Source of the DNA: JAGVWJ01 sp964588555
GTDB taxonomy: Archaea > Micrarchaeota > Micrarchaeia > Anstonellales > Bilamarchaeaceae
Direction: 5' to 3'
Length of the DNA: 64,000 nucleotides
Assembly: GCA_964588555.1 (NCBI GenBank)
Contig: CAZPPT010000003.1
Span: 1 to 64,000 of the forward strand
Numbering within the stretch: the stretch's first letter is position 1; each line of letters opens with the position of its first letter. Both the position numbers and the translations under genes were made by a program. Positions 18,177-25,210 of this stretch are shown here, in pieces. The notes under the pieces were generated by a model, which was not told the DNA's origin, did no database searches, and saw nothing but the letters and a program-made list of their open reading frames with translations.

Positions 18177-18233
18177 ATGCAGGGGAAGAATCCCGAGGAC
18201 GCCTCTGTGCAGAACCCCTATATTTTCACTCAA

Positions 18234-18329
18234 CCTTCTCACCAGATGCTGTTCAGTGCTGCAGCGGTTTTAAACATTGCTGGGGGAGGGGAAAAAGAGA
18301 ATAAGGATTTCCCAAGATTAAAAAAGGGT
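18234..18329 (+). repeat. Diverged direct repeat, copy A
   Basis: About 95 nt that match 19030-19120 in the same orientation. Shared blocks in order are CCTTCT, TGCTGTT, GTTTTAAAC-TTGCT, GGG-AAAAAG and TTTCC-A. Identity is roughly two thirds by eye. It lies just beyond the 3' end of the bPH2 gene, with copy B beyond the 5' end. It may be a noncoding RNA, a duplicated regulatory segment or the edge of an inserted unit. Confidence 0.55.
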
Positions 18330-18841
18330 CAATGTTGAAATTGATCCCTTGACTTTTTTTCACGATACCTTATCTTTTCATGGATTTTTTCATGCAATTG
18401 AACTGCGATTTCATATCTGACATTTGAAATGCCTGCCTTAATTACTTCATTGCCTGCAGTACGAATGGTTATTTTTGCAACATTAAATAATTTATCCGAT
18501 ATACTTCTATCAAGAGAGGTATCCAAAATAGAATTCAGAGACATTATTTTTTTGGCACTACTAAAAATACCTTCATAAAATATTATTTGATTATTCTCAA
18601 GAACTATGGACGTTCCTTTACAAAAGAATTTTGAATAAAAGAAACAAATTATTAGAAAGACAACTGAGAGAATGAGTCCAATAAAAATTTCAAAACTATG
18701 ATCGGATTTAATAAAGTCAAAAAGAACTAGAAAATTTACGATAAGCATAATAAAAACAAGTAAAACCAGGATAAAAAAATGTTTTATAAAATAAACTGAT
18801 AAATCAGGATGGACTGCAATGTAATTATCTCTTTCCTCCAT
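18329..18841 (-). CDS. Membrane protein with bacterial PH-like (bPH2) domain
   Basis: 170 residues. Two hydrophobic segments (about 20-43 and 52-72) are followed by a C-terminal domain of about 90 residues with IVLENNQIIFYEGIFSS, MSLNSILDTSLDRSISDKLF and ITIRTAGNE. That layout matches YdbS/DUF304 bPH2 proteins. The function is not established in archaea. The gene is AT-rich and flanked by a direct repeat (18234-18329 and 19030-19120). Confidence 0.75.
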   Translation of the reverse strand: MEERDNYIAVHPDLSVYFIKHFFILVLLVFIMLIVNFLVLFDFIKSDHSFEIFIGLILSVVFLIICFFYSKFFCKGTSIVLENNQIIFYEGIFSSAKKIMSLNSILDTSLDRSISDKLFNVAKITIRTAGNEVIKAGISNVRYEIAVQLHEKIHEKIRYREKKSRDQFQH

Positions 18842-19266
18842 ATACCGATATATGCCGCAATGATTTAAAGAAGTCTCGTTTTATATAATTCGAAAAGACC
18901 GAAACAACGTAAAATGCAACGGGGATGCTCAGATCAGCCCTGAGCGTGATAGGGCGTGATTTTAGATCTAATTTGATGGTCTATTGAGTAGTGTCCTTAG
19001 ATCAGACAGACGGTCTGAACCTCTTTTTTCCTTCTGCTGAGTGCTGTTTTGTATGTCAGATGTTTTAAACCTTGCTCCGAGGGAAAAAGCGGATATTGAG
19101 GTTTTCCTAGGAGAAGGGGGCTTAATTGTTGGGAAATTTATTTTTTAAGGGGGACGCGGGAAATCCATTGACGGCGGGGCAAAAAGATTTTCCCTGCGGC
19201 TTTAGCCGTGGGTAGTTCACTGTAAAAATACTGGGGTACAGAAAACGTGGGCTCAAACCGGTCCCA
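18842..19266. other. Gene-free stretch, possible RNA gene
   Basis: No protein gene is visible. It contains repeat copy B (19030-19120), hairpins such as CTGTA/TACAG (19219-19240) and GTGGG/CCCAC (19247-19267), and a GC-rich block after 19150 that stands out from the AT-rich surroundings. This could be a structured RNA, but no known class could be assigned. Confidence 0.4.
19030..19120 (+). repeat. Diverged direct repeat, copy B
   Basis: Partner of 18234-18329 in the same orientation, about 800 nt apart, with the bPH2 gene between them. The best block is GTTTTAAACCTTGCT, which differs from copy A at one base. Confidence 0.55.
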
Positions 19267-19728
19267 CTAATTCAAAATAACGATCCAATAGTTCAAAACA
19301 GAAGCAAAGGTAACCCACACTAAATATGGGACAAGCAGGTAACTAGCTGTTTTATTCACCTTGTAAAACTCAACAATAGTCCAGGCTATGGAAAAAAGAA
19401 GGAGAATTATACAGAGAAGTGCAATAAAAGGAAGATGAAACCCGAAAAATATCACTGACCATGCTGCATTAAGGGCCAGCTGCAAAGCAAAAGCATAAAG
19501 TGCCGTGCCCCTTAACTTGTTTTTATTCCAGACCAGATACAATGAAACTGCAATAGTGATATAAAGAAATGTCCAAACGGGCCCGAACAGCCAATTGGGG
19601 GGATTAAATTCGGGTTTTGCAAGCGAAGCGTACCATGTTGCGATTGAATCAGCAGTGAAAAAAGATCCTATGGCAGCTACTGCAAACACAATGAACAACG
19701 AAACTATAAGTTTTTTGAAGTCGATCAT
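19267..19728 (-). CDS. tspO: TspO/MBR family protein
   Basis: 153 residues with five transmembrane helices. Diagnostic NPPNWLFGPVWTFLY is near residue 38, followed by the helix-2/3 pattern ending in LYLVWN. A tryptophan- and asparagine-rich final part (LNAAWSVIFFG ... VLNYWIV) completes the signature. TspO proteins bind tetrapyrroles and help control redox or osmotic stress. ATG 19728 lies about 25 nt after GTTTATATTTC. In many archaea L18e would follow the tRNA-Leu here, but TspO sits in its place. Confidence 0.95.
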   Translation of the reverse strand: MIDFKKLIVSLFIVFAVAAIGSFFTADSIATWYASLAKPEFNPPNWLFGPVWTFLYITIAVSLYLVWNKNKLRGTALYAFALQLALNAAWSVIFFGFHLPFIALLCIILLLFSIAWTIVEFYKVNKTASYLLVPYLVWVTFASVLNYWIVILN

Positions 19729-19808
19729 AGATAAAAAAAGAAGATAAGAAATATAAACAATTCGCATGATTGGGGCAAATAGCCAGACTTAAAACTATAA
19801 ATATTATA

Positions 19809-20019
19809 TGCAGGGGAAGTGATTCGAACACTCGAAGGTACTAAACCACCAGCCTTGTGCCTTTTGGAAAAAGGCACCCTAAAACAGGTATGCTATTTTT
19901 CCGAAGTCCTCAAGCTGGCGCATGTAGCCGGCATAGTATTTGCCTCAGGGCTTTTTCCAGGGTTTTTGCCACTAGAAATACCTGAGTCAAAAAGCCTTTG
20001 GCCGCTCTGCCACCCCTGC
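19809..20019 (-). tRNA. tRNA-Leu(GAG) with two introns
   Basis: The acceptor GCAGGGG (20019-20013) pairs with CCCCTGC, and discriminator A is at 19809. D-stem GCA pairs with TGC only if about 72 nt (near 19998-19927) are removed from the D-loop. CGGC/GCCG can form the four-pair helix of a bulge-helix-bulge there. Anticodon stem CCAGC/GCTGG encloses TTGAGG, giving anticodon GAG (19911-19909). A second intron of about 53 nt (19907-19855) lies at 37/38. A class II variable arm GGT/ACC and a T-arm with TTCGAAT follow. The 3' CCA is not encoded. A place right after rpoD is conserved in archaea. Confidence 0.85.
19856..19885 (-). repeat. Shared tRNA-intron hairpin element, copy in tRNA-Leu
   Basis: 30 nt inside the 37/38 intron: GTTTTAGGG followed by the hairpin GTGCCTTTT-tcc-AAAAGGCAC. 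It differs at one base from 23080-23109 in the T-loop intron of tRNA-Arg. Confidence 0.9.
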
Positions 20020-20053
20020 ATCGCAACTTTTTAGGAAAAAACTTGCCAGTTAA

Positions 20054-20635
20054 TTATTTTTTTGCCGCCTTTTTTGTTTCCTTTATTATCTCTGAAACCT
20101 CGTCTTCAAGTATTGCGCAGCCACGCAACATCACATCCGTCGGTTCCATTTGGTAGAAACTTTCAACGATGAATTTAAATGTCCCTTCTTTTTGCATCTC
20201 ATAGCTGATTACGCTTGCCTGGAATTTTGCATGCCGTGTGCCGATACCCGTACGTGCCTTTGCCTCCAACCTGAGGTGCTGGTTCTCATTAAGCGTAATG
20301 ATCGGTATTTTTTCCTTCGCTGACCCAATATCCTTATCGCTACTTTTTAAGTCCTTTGAGTATACGACCTTTGGGCCGGTCTCATCAAGGCTAAATGCGA
20401 TTTCTGACTCTGCCGGAATTTTTTCAGGCGTTGTGATGGGGAGCATGCCGAGCCGGTGTGCAATGTATTCGTCAAATATCCAGCTCGTATTGTCATAAAA
20501 CGTAACGTTTTCTATGGCAAGTACTGGGACATGCGACATCACGTACCTGCGGATCGCATTTGCGAACGGTACGGATATCCCTTCAACAACAAACTCGATC
20601 CGGTTTCCGCGTGCCTTTTCCATTGAAACTTTCAT
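20054..20635 (-). CDS. rpoD: DNA-directed RNA polymerase subunit D (Rpo3)
   Basis: 193 residues, the archaeal homologue of bacterial alpha N-terminal domain and eukaryal Rpb3. It pairs with subunit L to nucleate polymerase assembly. ISVPFANAIRRYVMSHVPV near the start and FDEYIAHRLGMLPI are family signatures. The cysteine-rich Fe-S insertion of some archaea is absent. ATG 20635 lies just after the uS11 stop; a GTG at 20656 would overlap uS11. It is the last gene of the zinc ribbon-aEF1B-uS13-uS4-uS11 cluster. Confidence 0.97.
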   Translation of the reverse strand: MKVSMEKARGNRIEFVVEGISVPFANAIRRYVMSHVPVLAIENVTFYDNTSWIFDEYIAHRLGMLPITTPEKIPAESEIAFSLDETGPKVVYSKDLKSSDKDIGSAKEKIPIITLNENQHLRLEAKARTGIGTRHAKFQASVISYEMQKEGTFKFIVESFYQMEPTDVMLRGCAILEDEVSEIIKETKKAAKK

Positions 20636-20639
20636 AGCA

Positions 20640-21137
20640 TCAAACTCTTCTTCCACGTCTTCCGCCCCTTCGTTTCATAGAATCGGTTGGGAGTGGGGTA
20701 ACATCTTCTATTTTTCCTATGTAAATTCCCGTACGGGCGATGGTTCTGATGACTGCCTGTGCTCCTGCCCCAGGTGTTTTTAATCCATTTCCACCGGGTG
20801 CCCGGATGCGTACATTTACATGCGTTATGCCCTTTTCCTTGAGGCTGCTTGCAACCTTGAGCGTTGCCTGCATTGCGGCATACGGCCTTCCTTCTTCCCG
20901 GTCTGATTTTACCATCATGCCGCCGCTTGCCCATGCAAGTGTCTCAGCACCGCTTAAATCTGTTGCGGTTATGATCGTATCGTTCTTAGATGAGAATACG
21001 TGGAGCACTGCAACGCGTGATTTTCGTTTCCTGACTGCAGTCTGTGGTGCACTTTCGCCTTCCTTCTTCGTCTCAGTAACCGTTTCTTTCTTTTCGTCCT
21101 TGGGGATCTCTTTTTTCTCTTCTTTTTTATCTGTCAA
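20640..21137 (-). CDS. rps11: Ribosomal protein uS11
   Basis: 165 residues. The conserved core starts near residue 40 with AVLHVFSSKNDTIITATDLSGAETLAWASGG-type sequence and ends with the basic SMKRRGGRRGRRV. uS11 lies on the 30S platform. An N-terminal Lys/Glu-rich extension of about 38 residues is longer than usual and probably disordered. The TGA stop is followed five bases later by rpoD. Confidence 0.97.
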   Translation of the reverse strand: MTDKKEEKKEIPKDEKKETVTETKKEGESAPQTAVRKRKSRVAVLHVFSSKNDTIITATDLSGAETLAWASGGMMVKSDREEGRPYAAMQATLKVASSLKEKGITHVNVRIRAPGGNGLKTPGAGAQAVIRTIARTGIYIGKIEDVTPLPTDSMKRRGGRRGRRV

Positions 21138-21152
21138 ATTATCACCACATTG

Positions 21153-21710
21153 CTACGATGCATTCTCCGCGCTTTCATTTTTTGCTTCGGACGCCTCTGC
21201 GGGCTGTTCGGTCTGAGGCGGGTTTTTTGTAAGGTCGATCGCCTTACTATATGCGATCCCCTGTTCTTCATTAACATCAATGAAATAGCTTGGTGCAGAC
21301 ACCTTTCTCCCTCCCACTGCTATGAATCCGTGTGTTATCAATTGCCTGCTTTGCCGTAATGTGTGTGCAAGCCCTTTTCGGTATACAATCGTCTGCAGCC
21401 TTCTTTCAAGGATAGATTTCACGGTAAGCGACAGGATGTCTTCAAGTGTTGCGGTTTTTTCAAGAATCCCAAGCTTGTTGAGCTTTGCGAGAATCTTTAC
21501 CGTATCGCTTGAACGCATTTCTTCACTCAACGAAAGGAGCCGTCGTGCCTCGCGCCTGTATTTTTTCAGTTCGGCAACTGCAACCCATAATTCTTTCATG
21601 TTCTTAAGGCCGTATTCGCTTTTAAGCGTCTTATCTTCTTTAATCCGGTCTACGTCCCACAATCGTTTTGGCCGTGAATATTTATCCCTTAGTTTTGGCG
21701 GATCTCCCAT
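21153..21710 (-). CDS. rps4: Ribosomal protein uS4
   Basis: 185 residues. It opens with MGDPPKLRDKYSRPKRLWD, typical of archaeal uS4. The S4 RNA-binding domain is seen as RRLQTIVYRKGLAHTLRQSRQLITHG. uS4 starts assembly of the 30S body. An Ala/Glu-rich tail of about 25 residues follows the core. It is 12 nt after uS13 and 15 nt before uS11, consistent with a single transcript. Confidence 0.97.
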   Translation of the reverse strand: MGDPPKLRDKYSRPKRLWDVDRIKEDKTLKSEYGLKNMKELWVAVAELKKYRREARRLLSLSEEMRSSDTVKILAKLNKLGILEKTATLEDILSLTVKSILERRLQTIVYRKGLAHTLRQSRQLITHGFIAVGGRKVSAPSYFIDVNEEQGIAYSKAIDLTKNPPQTEQPAEASEAKNESAENAS

Positions 21711-21722
21711 GTAATTTCACCA

Positions 21723-22343
21723 TTATTTCTTTTCTGCCGGTTTTTCGCCCGCTGCTGCTGGCTTCTTTCCGGTATCTTTCTGTGCCTGCGCTGCTGCAAG
21801 TACTGCCTTTCTCATGACACCCACACTCATGCCTGTTCTGCCCGTGTTTCGGGTTCTTTGGCCACGTACTTTTTGGCCATATGCATGTCTATAGCCGCGC
21901 CATGTAAAAGATTTTTTCTCTCTTTCCAAATCCTGCTTTGAAATAAATAGAAGATCGTTCATGATTGCATGTTTGTCCGTGCCGTCGCTAAACTCCTTTT
22001 GGTGGTTGAATAAGTATTTGGGGACCGAGTGATTACTTATATTAAAAAGTATCGCGTCGATCTTTTCTATTTTCTCGTCTCCAAGTTCACCGACCCGCGT
22101 TGTCGGCGAGATTCCAAGCTGTTGTTCTATTACATGTGCGATAGATACGCTTATCGTTGAGCCGATGCCACGCACTGCGCGCAATGCCTTGCGGAGCTGC
22201 ACCTGTCCCTTTACATCCTTCCCTGCAATTCTTACAATTCCCTTAAACCCTTCCTTTTCTTCAACTGCCGCAGGAGGGGATGAAACAGGCTTTTTCTGCT
22301 GCTTTTTCTTTTCTTCCTTTACTCCCTTTTCTTCTTTGCTCAA
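21723..22343 (-). CDS. rps13: Ribosomal protein uS13
   Basis: 206 residues. The core (about 35-180) includes RIAGKDVKGQVQLRKALRAVRGIG and the C-terminal RGQRTRNTGRTG that contacts tRNA and 16S rRNA. Lys/Ala-rich extensions at both ends make it longer than the usual 150-residue archaeal protein. The start is TTG 22343, supported by GGGTG five bases upstream and by the lack of an ATG before the core. Confidence 0.97.
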   Translation of the reverse strand: MSKEEKGVKEEKKKQQKKPVSSPPAAVEEKEGFKGIVRIAGKDVKGQVQLRKALRAVRGIGSTISVSIAHVIEQQLGISPTTRVGELGDEKIEKIDAILFNISNHSVPKYLFNHQKEFSDGTDKHAIMNDLLFISKQDLEREKKSFTWRGYRHAYGQKVRGQRTRNTGRTGMSVGVMRKAVLAAAQAQKDTGKKPAAAGEKPAEKK

Positions 22344-22353
22344 TCAAACACCC

Positions 22354-22608
22354 TTAAAATCTGCTTATATTTTCGACTTCCATCTCACTTACTCCGTCAA
22401 TCGAACGGATCTTTTCCTCAAGGAGGTCAAGTCCCCCTTCTGAATCATTCATAAGCAAGGTCGCCTTTAGTGCTTTTATGCCAAAGCCAACCTCTTCCTC
22501 GTGCGCCTTTTCAACTTTTGCTACGTTTGCCAGTTGCTCCTTTACTAATTCCAACTTTGAATTTTCCTGCACGAAGATTTTTATCTCAACTGCTACATCA
22601 TATTTCAT
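22354..22608 (-). CDS. ef1b: Elongation factor 1-beta (aEF1B)
   Basis: 84 residues with the ferredoxin-like fold of archaeal nucleotide exchange factors, which release GDP from aEF1A. VAVEIKIFVQ, EEVGFGIKALKATLLMND and the ending GVSEMEVENISRF are typical. ATG 22608 has GGTG seven bases upstream. It lies between the zinc-ribbon gene and uS13, the common archaeal order for the first two genes. Confidence 0.93.
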   Translation of the reverse strand: MKYDVAVEIKIFVQENSKLELVKEQLANVAKVEKAHEEEVGFGIKALKATLLMNDSEGGLDLLEEKIRSIDGVSEMEVENISRF

Positions 22609-22633
22609 TGTGGCACCTGTTTTTAAACCATTC

Positions 22634-22780
22634 TTATGGTCCCTGAAACCCACAGGAACATATATAGGGGTTCTTATTCTTCCTACAATAAAGGCACCGG
22701 ATAAGCTCTGAGCCGCAGTGTGGGCACGGAAATGGTGCGAAATCCTTTGTCTGTTTACCGCATGAATTACATCGTTTCAT
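22634..22780 (-). CDS. Small zinc-ribbon protein (HVO_2753-like, COG2888)
   Basis: 48 residues with four zinc-binding pairs: CNSC, CPHC, CLYC and CSC. The ending YICSCGFQGP is characteristic of the archaeal zinc-finger protein that precedes EF-1 beta in many genomes and is thought to bind RNA or act in translation. GGAG lies about nine bases before the ATG. Family and synteny agree. The biochemical role is not established. Confidence 0.88.
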   Translation of the reverse strand: MKRCNSCGKQTKDFAPFPCPHCGSELIRCLYCRKNKNPYICSCGFQGP

Positions 22781-22872
22781 CTAATCTCTCCATTTACTCA
22801 ATTAAAAAGAGCAACTGTATTTTATTTAATGATATCCCTATTTAAACATTATGGTACGCTTTATTTTAGTAG

Positions 22873-23146
22873 GCCCTCATAGTCTAACCTGGACAGGACG
22901 CGATACGTGTAATGTAAATTACATGTGCGTAACCCTGCGGAGGTTGCGGTCTGCGTTCAAAGGCGAAGCCCTTTGACTTATATAACTTAATGTCAAAGGT
23001 CTACACATTATCCCAAAACCCTGAGGTTTTATACTTAGGAGTCTTTTTGGTTTTGGGGCTCGACCTTTTTAACTTACCCGTTTTGGGGTGCCTTTTTCCA
23101 AAAGGCACAGTTGAAAAGGGCGAAACTGACAGTCGCAGTGAGGGCG
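22873..23146 (+). tRNA. tRNA-Arg(GCG) with introns at 29/30 and 59/60
   Basis: Acceptor GCCCTCA pairs with TGAGGGC; discriminator G is 23146. Intron 1 (22904-22932, 29 nt) lies in a textbook bulge-helix-bulge: CAGG/CCTG, ACGC/GCGT, 3-nt bulges GAT and AAC, then a 9-bp intron helix. Removal gives anticodon stem CGACC/GGTTG and loop CTGCGGA, anticodon GCG (22937-22939). A58-containing T-loop TTCAAA is then split from T60 by intron 2 (about 22962-23132, 171 nt). Joining restores T-stem CTGCG/CGCAG. The mature RNA is 74 nt with an A15-U48 pair. CCA is not encoded. Confidence 0.87.
23080..23109 (+). repeat. Shared tRNA-intron hairpin element, copy in tRNA-Arg
   Basis: GTTTTGGGGTGCCTTTTTCC followed by AAAAGGCACA inside the T-loop intron. 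29 of 30 bases match the copy in the tRNA-Leu intron (19856-19885, minus strand). Confidence 0.9.
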
Positions 23147-23154
23147 TTTTTTTT
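23147..23154 (+). terminator. T-run after tRNA-Arg
   Basis: Eight T residues directly follow the discriminator base, a common archaeal transcription stop signal. Confidence 0.6.
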
Positions 23155-23362
23155 CTTATTTTTCTAAATCTAAACTGGCTTCCTCCCCTTATTTATCTTT
23201 TCTCTGTGTCTTGTATATGTTTTCATGCCAAACGCAAAAGAGCTCAGTCGAGCAGACTATTTTACATTTTGACATGCGCCCCCATTACACCAACTATTTT
23301 ATATCTTTTGCTTTATCATATTAGTTAACTTATTTTTCAATTACTTCTTAACGGGTGGTTAT

Positions 23363-24541
23363 TTGTCAAACGAAATGCAAAATAGCTTTGGTACGTCCTT
23401 ATCCTCTTCCATGCAGAACATCGTTAAGGACGTCATTAGGGAGCCCGTGAAAGAACCACTAAAAGAACAAGTTCAGCCTAAGCCAATGGCTGAAAAACCA
23501 GCATCAGACGACGAGGAAATACTCAAGTTCCTTGAGGACACAAAACAAAAAATCTGCATTGTCGGTTCGGGCGGAAGCGGAAGCAACACGCTTGACCGAC
23601 TTTATGAACTGGGCATTCATGGCGTTACCTTGGTTGCCTCGAACACTGATGCGCGCCATCTGCTTAAGGTTCGTGCCCATAAAAAAATCATTCTGGGAAG
23701 AAAGGTTTCCGGCGGAAAAGGCGCAGGGAGTAACCCTAAGATCGGCGAGGATTCCGCAAAGGAAAGCGCTGACGAGATCAAGGAGGCGCTTAAGGGAAGC
23801 GACCTTGTCTTTGTCACATGCGGCATGGGCGGCGGGACCGGCACAGGTAGTGCAGCAGTTATTGCAGAGCAGGCAAAGGCAAACGGTGCGCTTACTGTTG
23901 CGGTCGTTACGCTGCCGTTTACTTCCGAGGGAAAAATCAGGATGGAAAACGCACTCTCCGGCCTTGAACGGCTCAAGAAGCACACGGATACGCTTATTGT
24001 TATCAAGAACGACCGGCTTTTAAGCCTCGTTCCTGATTTACCTCTTAATACTGCCTTTAAGGTATGCGATGAGGTGCTTGCGTCAAGCGTCAAGGGAATC
24101 GCGGAGCTTGTTACGAAGTCCGGACTTGTCAACGTTGATTATGCAGATCTCCGTACGATTCTTTCTGAGGCCGGTTTTGGCGTCATCGGACTTGGCGAAT
24201 CATCCATCGATGCAAAGCACGAGGATCGTGCGCGTGTCGCAGTTGAAACTGCGCTTAATTCACCGCTTCTTGACGCGGACATTTCAAGCTCAACCAAGGC
24301 ACTTATCAACGTCATTGGCGGGGATGACATGACCTTAAAGGAAGCGGAGTACGTCGTAAGCGAAACTTCACGTCGAATCAATCCGAATGCCCATATCATA
24401 TGGGGTGCACGGGTCGATGAAAACCTTAAAAAATCTTCCATGCGCGTATTGGTAGTACTTGCAGGGGTAAAATTCCCTAAATACACTGCCGAGGCAAAGG
24501 TGGGCGAGATTGAGGGGTTGGAACTTGACCTCATCGGGTAG
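23363..24541 (+). CDS. ftsZ: Cell division GTPase FtsZ
   Basis: 392 residues. Tubulin-like: VGSGGSGSNTLDRL near residue 68, the GTP-binding GGGTGTGSAAV near 155, and the T7 synergy region ending in DYADLRTIL. FtsZ polymerises into the division ring. An unconserved acidic/basic N-terminal arm of about 60 residues precedes the GTPase domain. The C-terminus is short and ends in ELEGLELDLIG. Start TTG 23363 follows GGGTGGTTAT; ATG 23375 is possible. SecE follows after 8 nt, a frequent archaeal pairing. Confidence 0.97.
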   Translation: MSNEMQNSFGTSLSSSMQNIVKDVIREPVKEPLKEQVQPKPMAEKPASDDEEILKFLEDTKQKICIVGSGGSGSNTLDRLYELGIHGVTLVASNTDARHLLKVRAHKKIILGRKVSGGKGAGSNPKIGEDSAKESADEIKEALKGSDLVFVTCGMGGGTGTGSAAVIAEQAKANGALTVAVVTLPFTSEGKIRMENALSGLERLKKHTDTLIVIKNDRLLSLVPDLPLNTAFKVCDEVLASSVKGIAELVTKSGLVNVDYADLRTILSEAGFGVIGLGESSIDAKHEDRARVAVETALNSPLLDADISSSTKALINVIGGDDMTLKEAEYVVSETSRRINPNAHIIWGARVDENLKKSSMRVLVVLAGVKFPKYTAEAKVGEIEGLELDLIG

Positions 24542-24549
24542 GCGATAGC

Positions 24550-24711
24550 ATGGAAATGGGAGAACTTATAAGACGTTGCATTCGAATATTGCATATCTCA
24601 CGCAAACCGACGAACGATGAGTTTGAAGAAGTTGCAAAAGTGACTGCACTCGGGATGCTTGCAATCGGCGTTATCGGGATCGTAATCTGGTTGTTATTTA
24701 CGTCATTTTAA
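24550..24711 (+). CDS. secE: Preprotein translocase subunit SecE (Sec61 gamma)
   Basis: 53 residues. An amphipathic N-terminal helix (LIRRCIRILHISRKPTNDEF) and a single C-terminal membrane helix (LGMLAIGVIGIVIWLLF) give the usual Sec61-gamma layout, with the conserved RKPT-x-x-EF stretch. It clamps the SecY channel. It lies between ftsZ and spt5, the standard archaeal position. Confidence 0.93.
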   Translation: MEMGELIRRCIRILHISRKPTNDEFEEVAKVTALGMLAIGVIGIVIWLLFTSF

Positions 24712-24733
24712 TTTGATTAAAGAGAGGATATAA

Positions 24734-25186
24734 ATGATATATGGCATTCGCGTAACATCTGGTCAGGAAAAAATAATTGCAGAAATATTGCTAAAAAAGT
24801 CAAAAGTCGAAAAGCTTGACATCCATGCAATTGTGCACCTTGAGACGGTCAAGGGTTACCTTTTTGTTGAAGCGCCTGATGAAAACATAGTCGTCAAGCT
24901 TGTGCAGAAGGTAAAACACATCAAGGGATTTTTACGAAGTCCCGTACCCATAGCCGAACTAGAAGGGCTCCTTAAGGCAGTTAAGCAGCCTGCACTTACC
25001 ATTGAAACCGGCGACATTGTCGAAATGACTTCAGGGCCGTTCAAGGGTGAGCGTGCAAAGGTTACCAAGATCGACGAACCAAAGGACGAGATTACTGTCG
25101 AGCTTATGGAAGTAGCAGTGCCAATCCCGGTTACGGTAAAAAGCAAGACCGTGAAGCTGTTCCAGAAATCCGGGGCACTTGAATAG
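24734..25186 (+). CDS. spt5: Transcription elongation factor Spt5 (NusG-like)
   Basis: 150 residues: an NGN domain (1-85; GIRVTSGQEKIIAEIL, GYLFVEA) and a KOW domain (ETGDIVEMTSGPFKGERAKVTKI). Spt5 binds the RNA polymerase clamp with Spt4 and raises processivity. Length is normal for archaea. uL11, which commonly follows Spt5, is instead located at 40.2 kb; here tRNA-Gly follows. Confidence 0.97.
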   Translation: MIYGIRVTSGQEKIIAEILLKKSKVEKLDIHAIVHLETVKGYLFVEAPDENIVVKLVQKVKHIKGFLRSPVPIAELEGLLKAVKQPALTIETGDIVEMTSGPFKGERAKVTKIDEPKDEITVELMEVAVPIPVTVKSKTVKLFQKSGALE

Positions 25187-25210
25187 TTATTTATTTCTTC
25201 TATTTTTTAT

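Noticed and set aside
19150..19266. R-like 3' end of RNase P RNA (TACAGAAA followed by GGGCTCA)
   Set aside because: The short match resembles the ACAGAA...GGCTTA end, but the matching 5' conserved block was not found upstream on the same strand within about 400 nt.
19981..19990. Anticodon CAG in the tRNA-Leu gene (ACTCAGG on the minus strand)
   Set aside because: The flanking bases cannot form the anticodon stem with the 3' half; CCAGC/GCTGG around TTGAGG gives a full stem and anticodon GAG, and this segment falls inside the D-loop intron.
22901..22915. Anticodon GTG or GTA early in the tRNA-Arg gene
   Set aside because: These triplets lie in a 29-nt intron with a textbook splice motif and no matching 3' stem.
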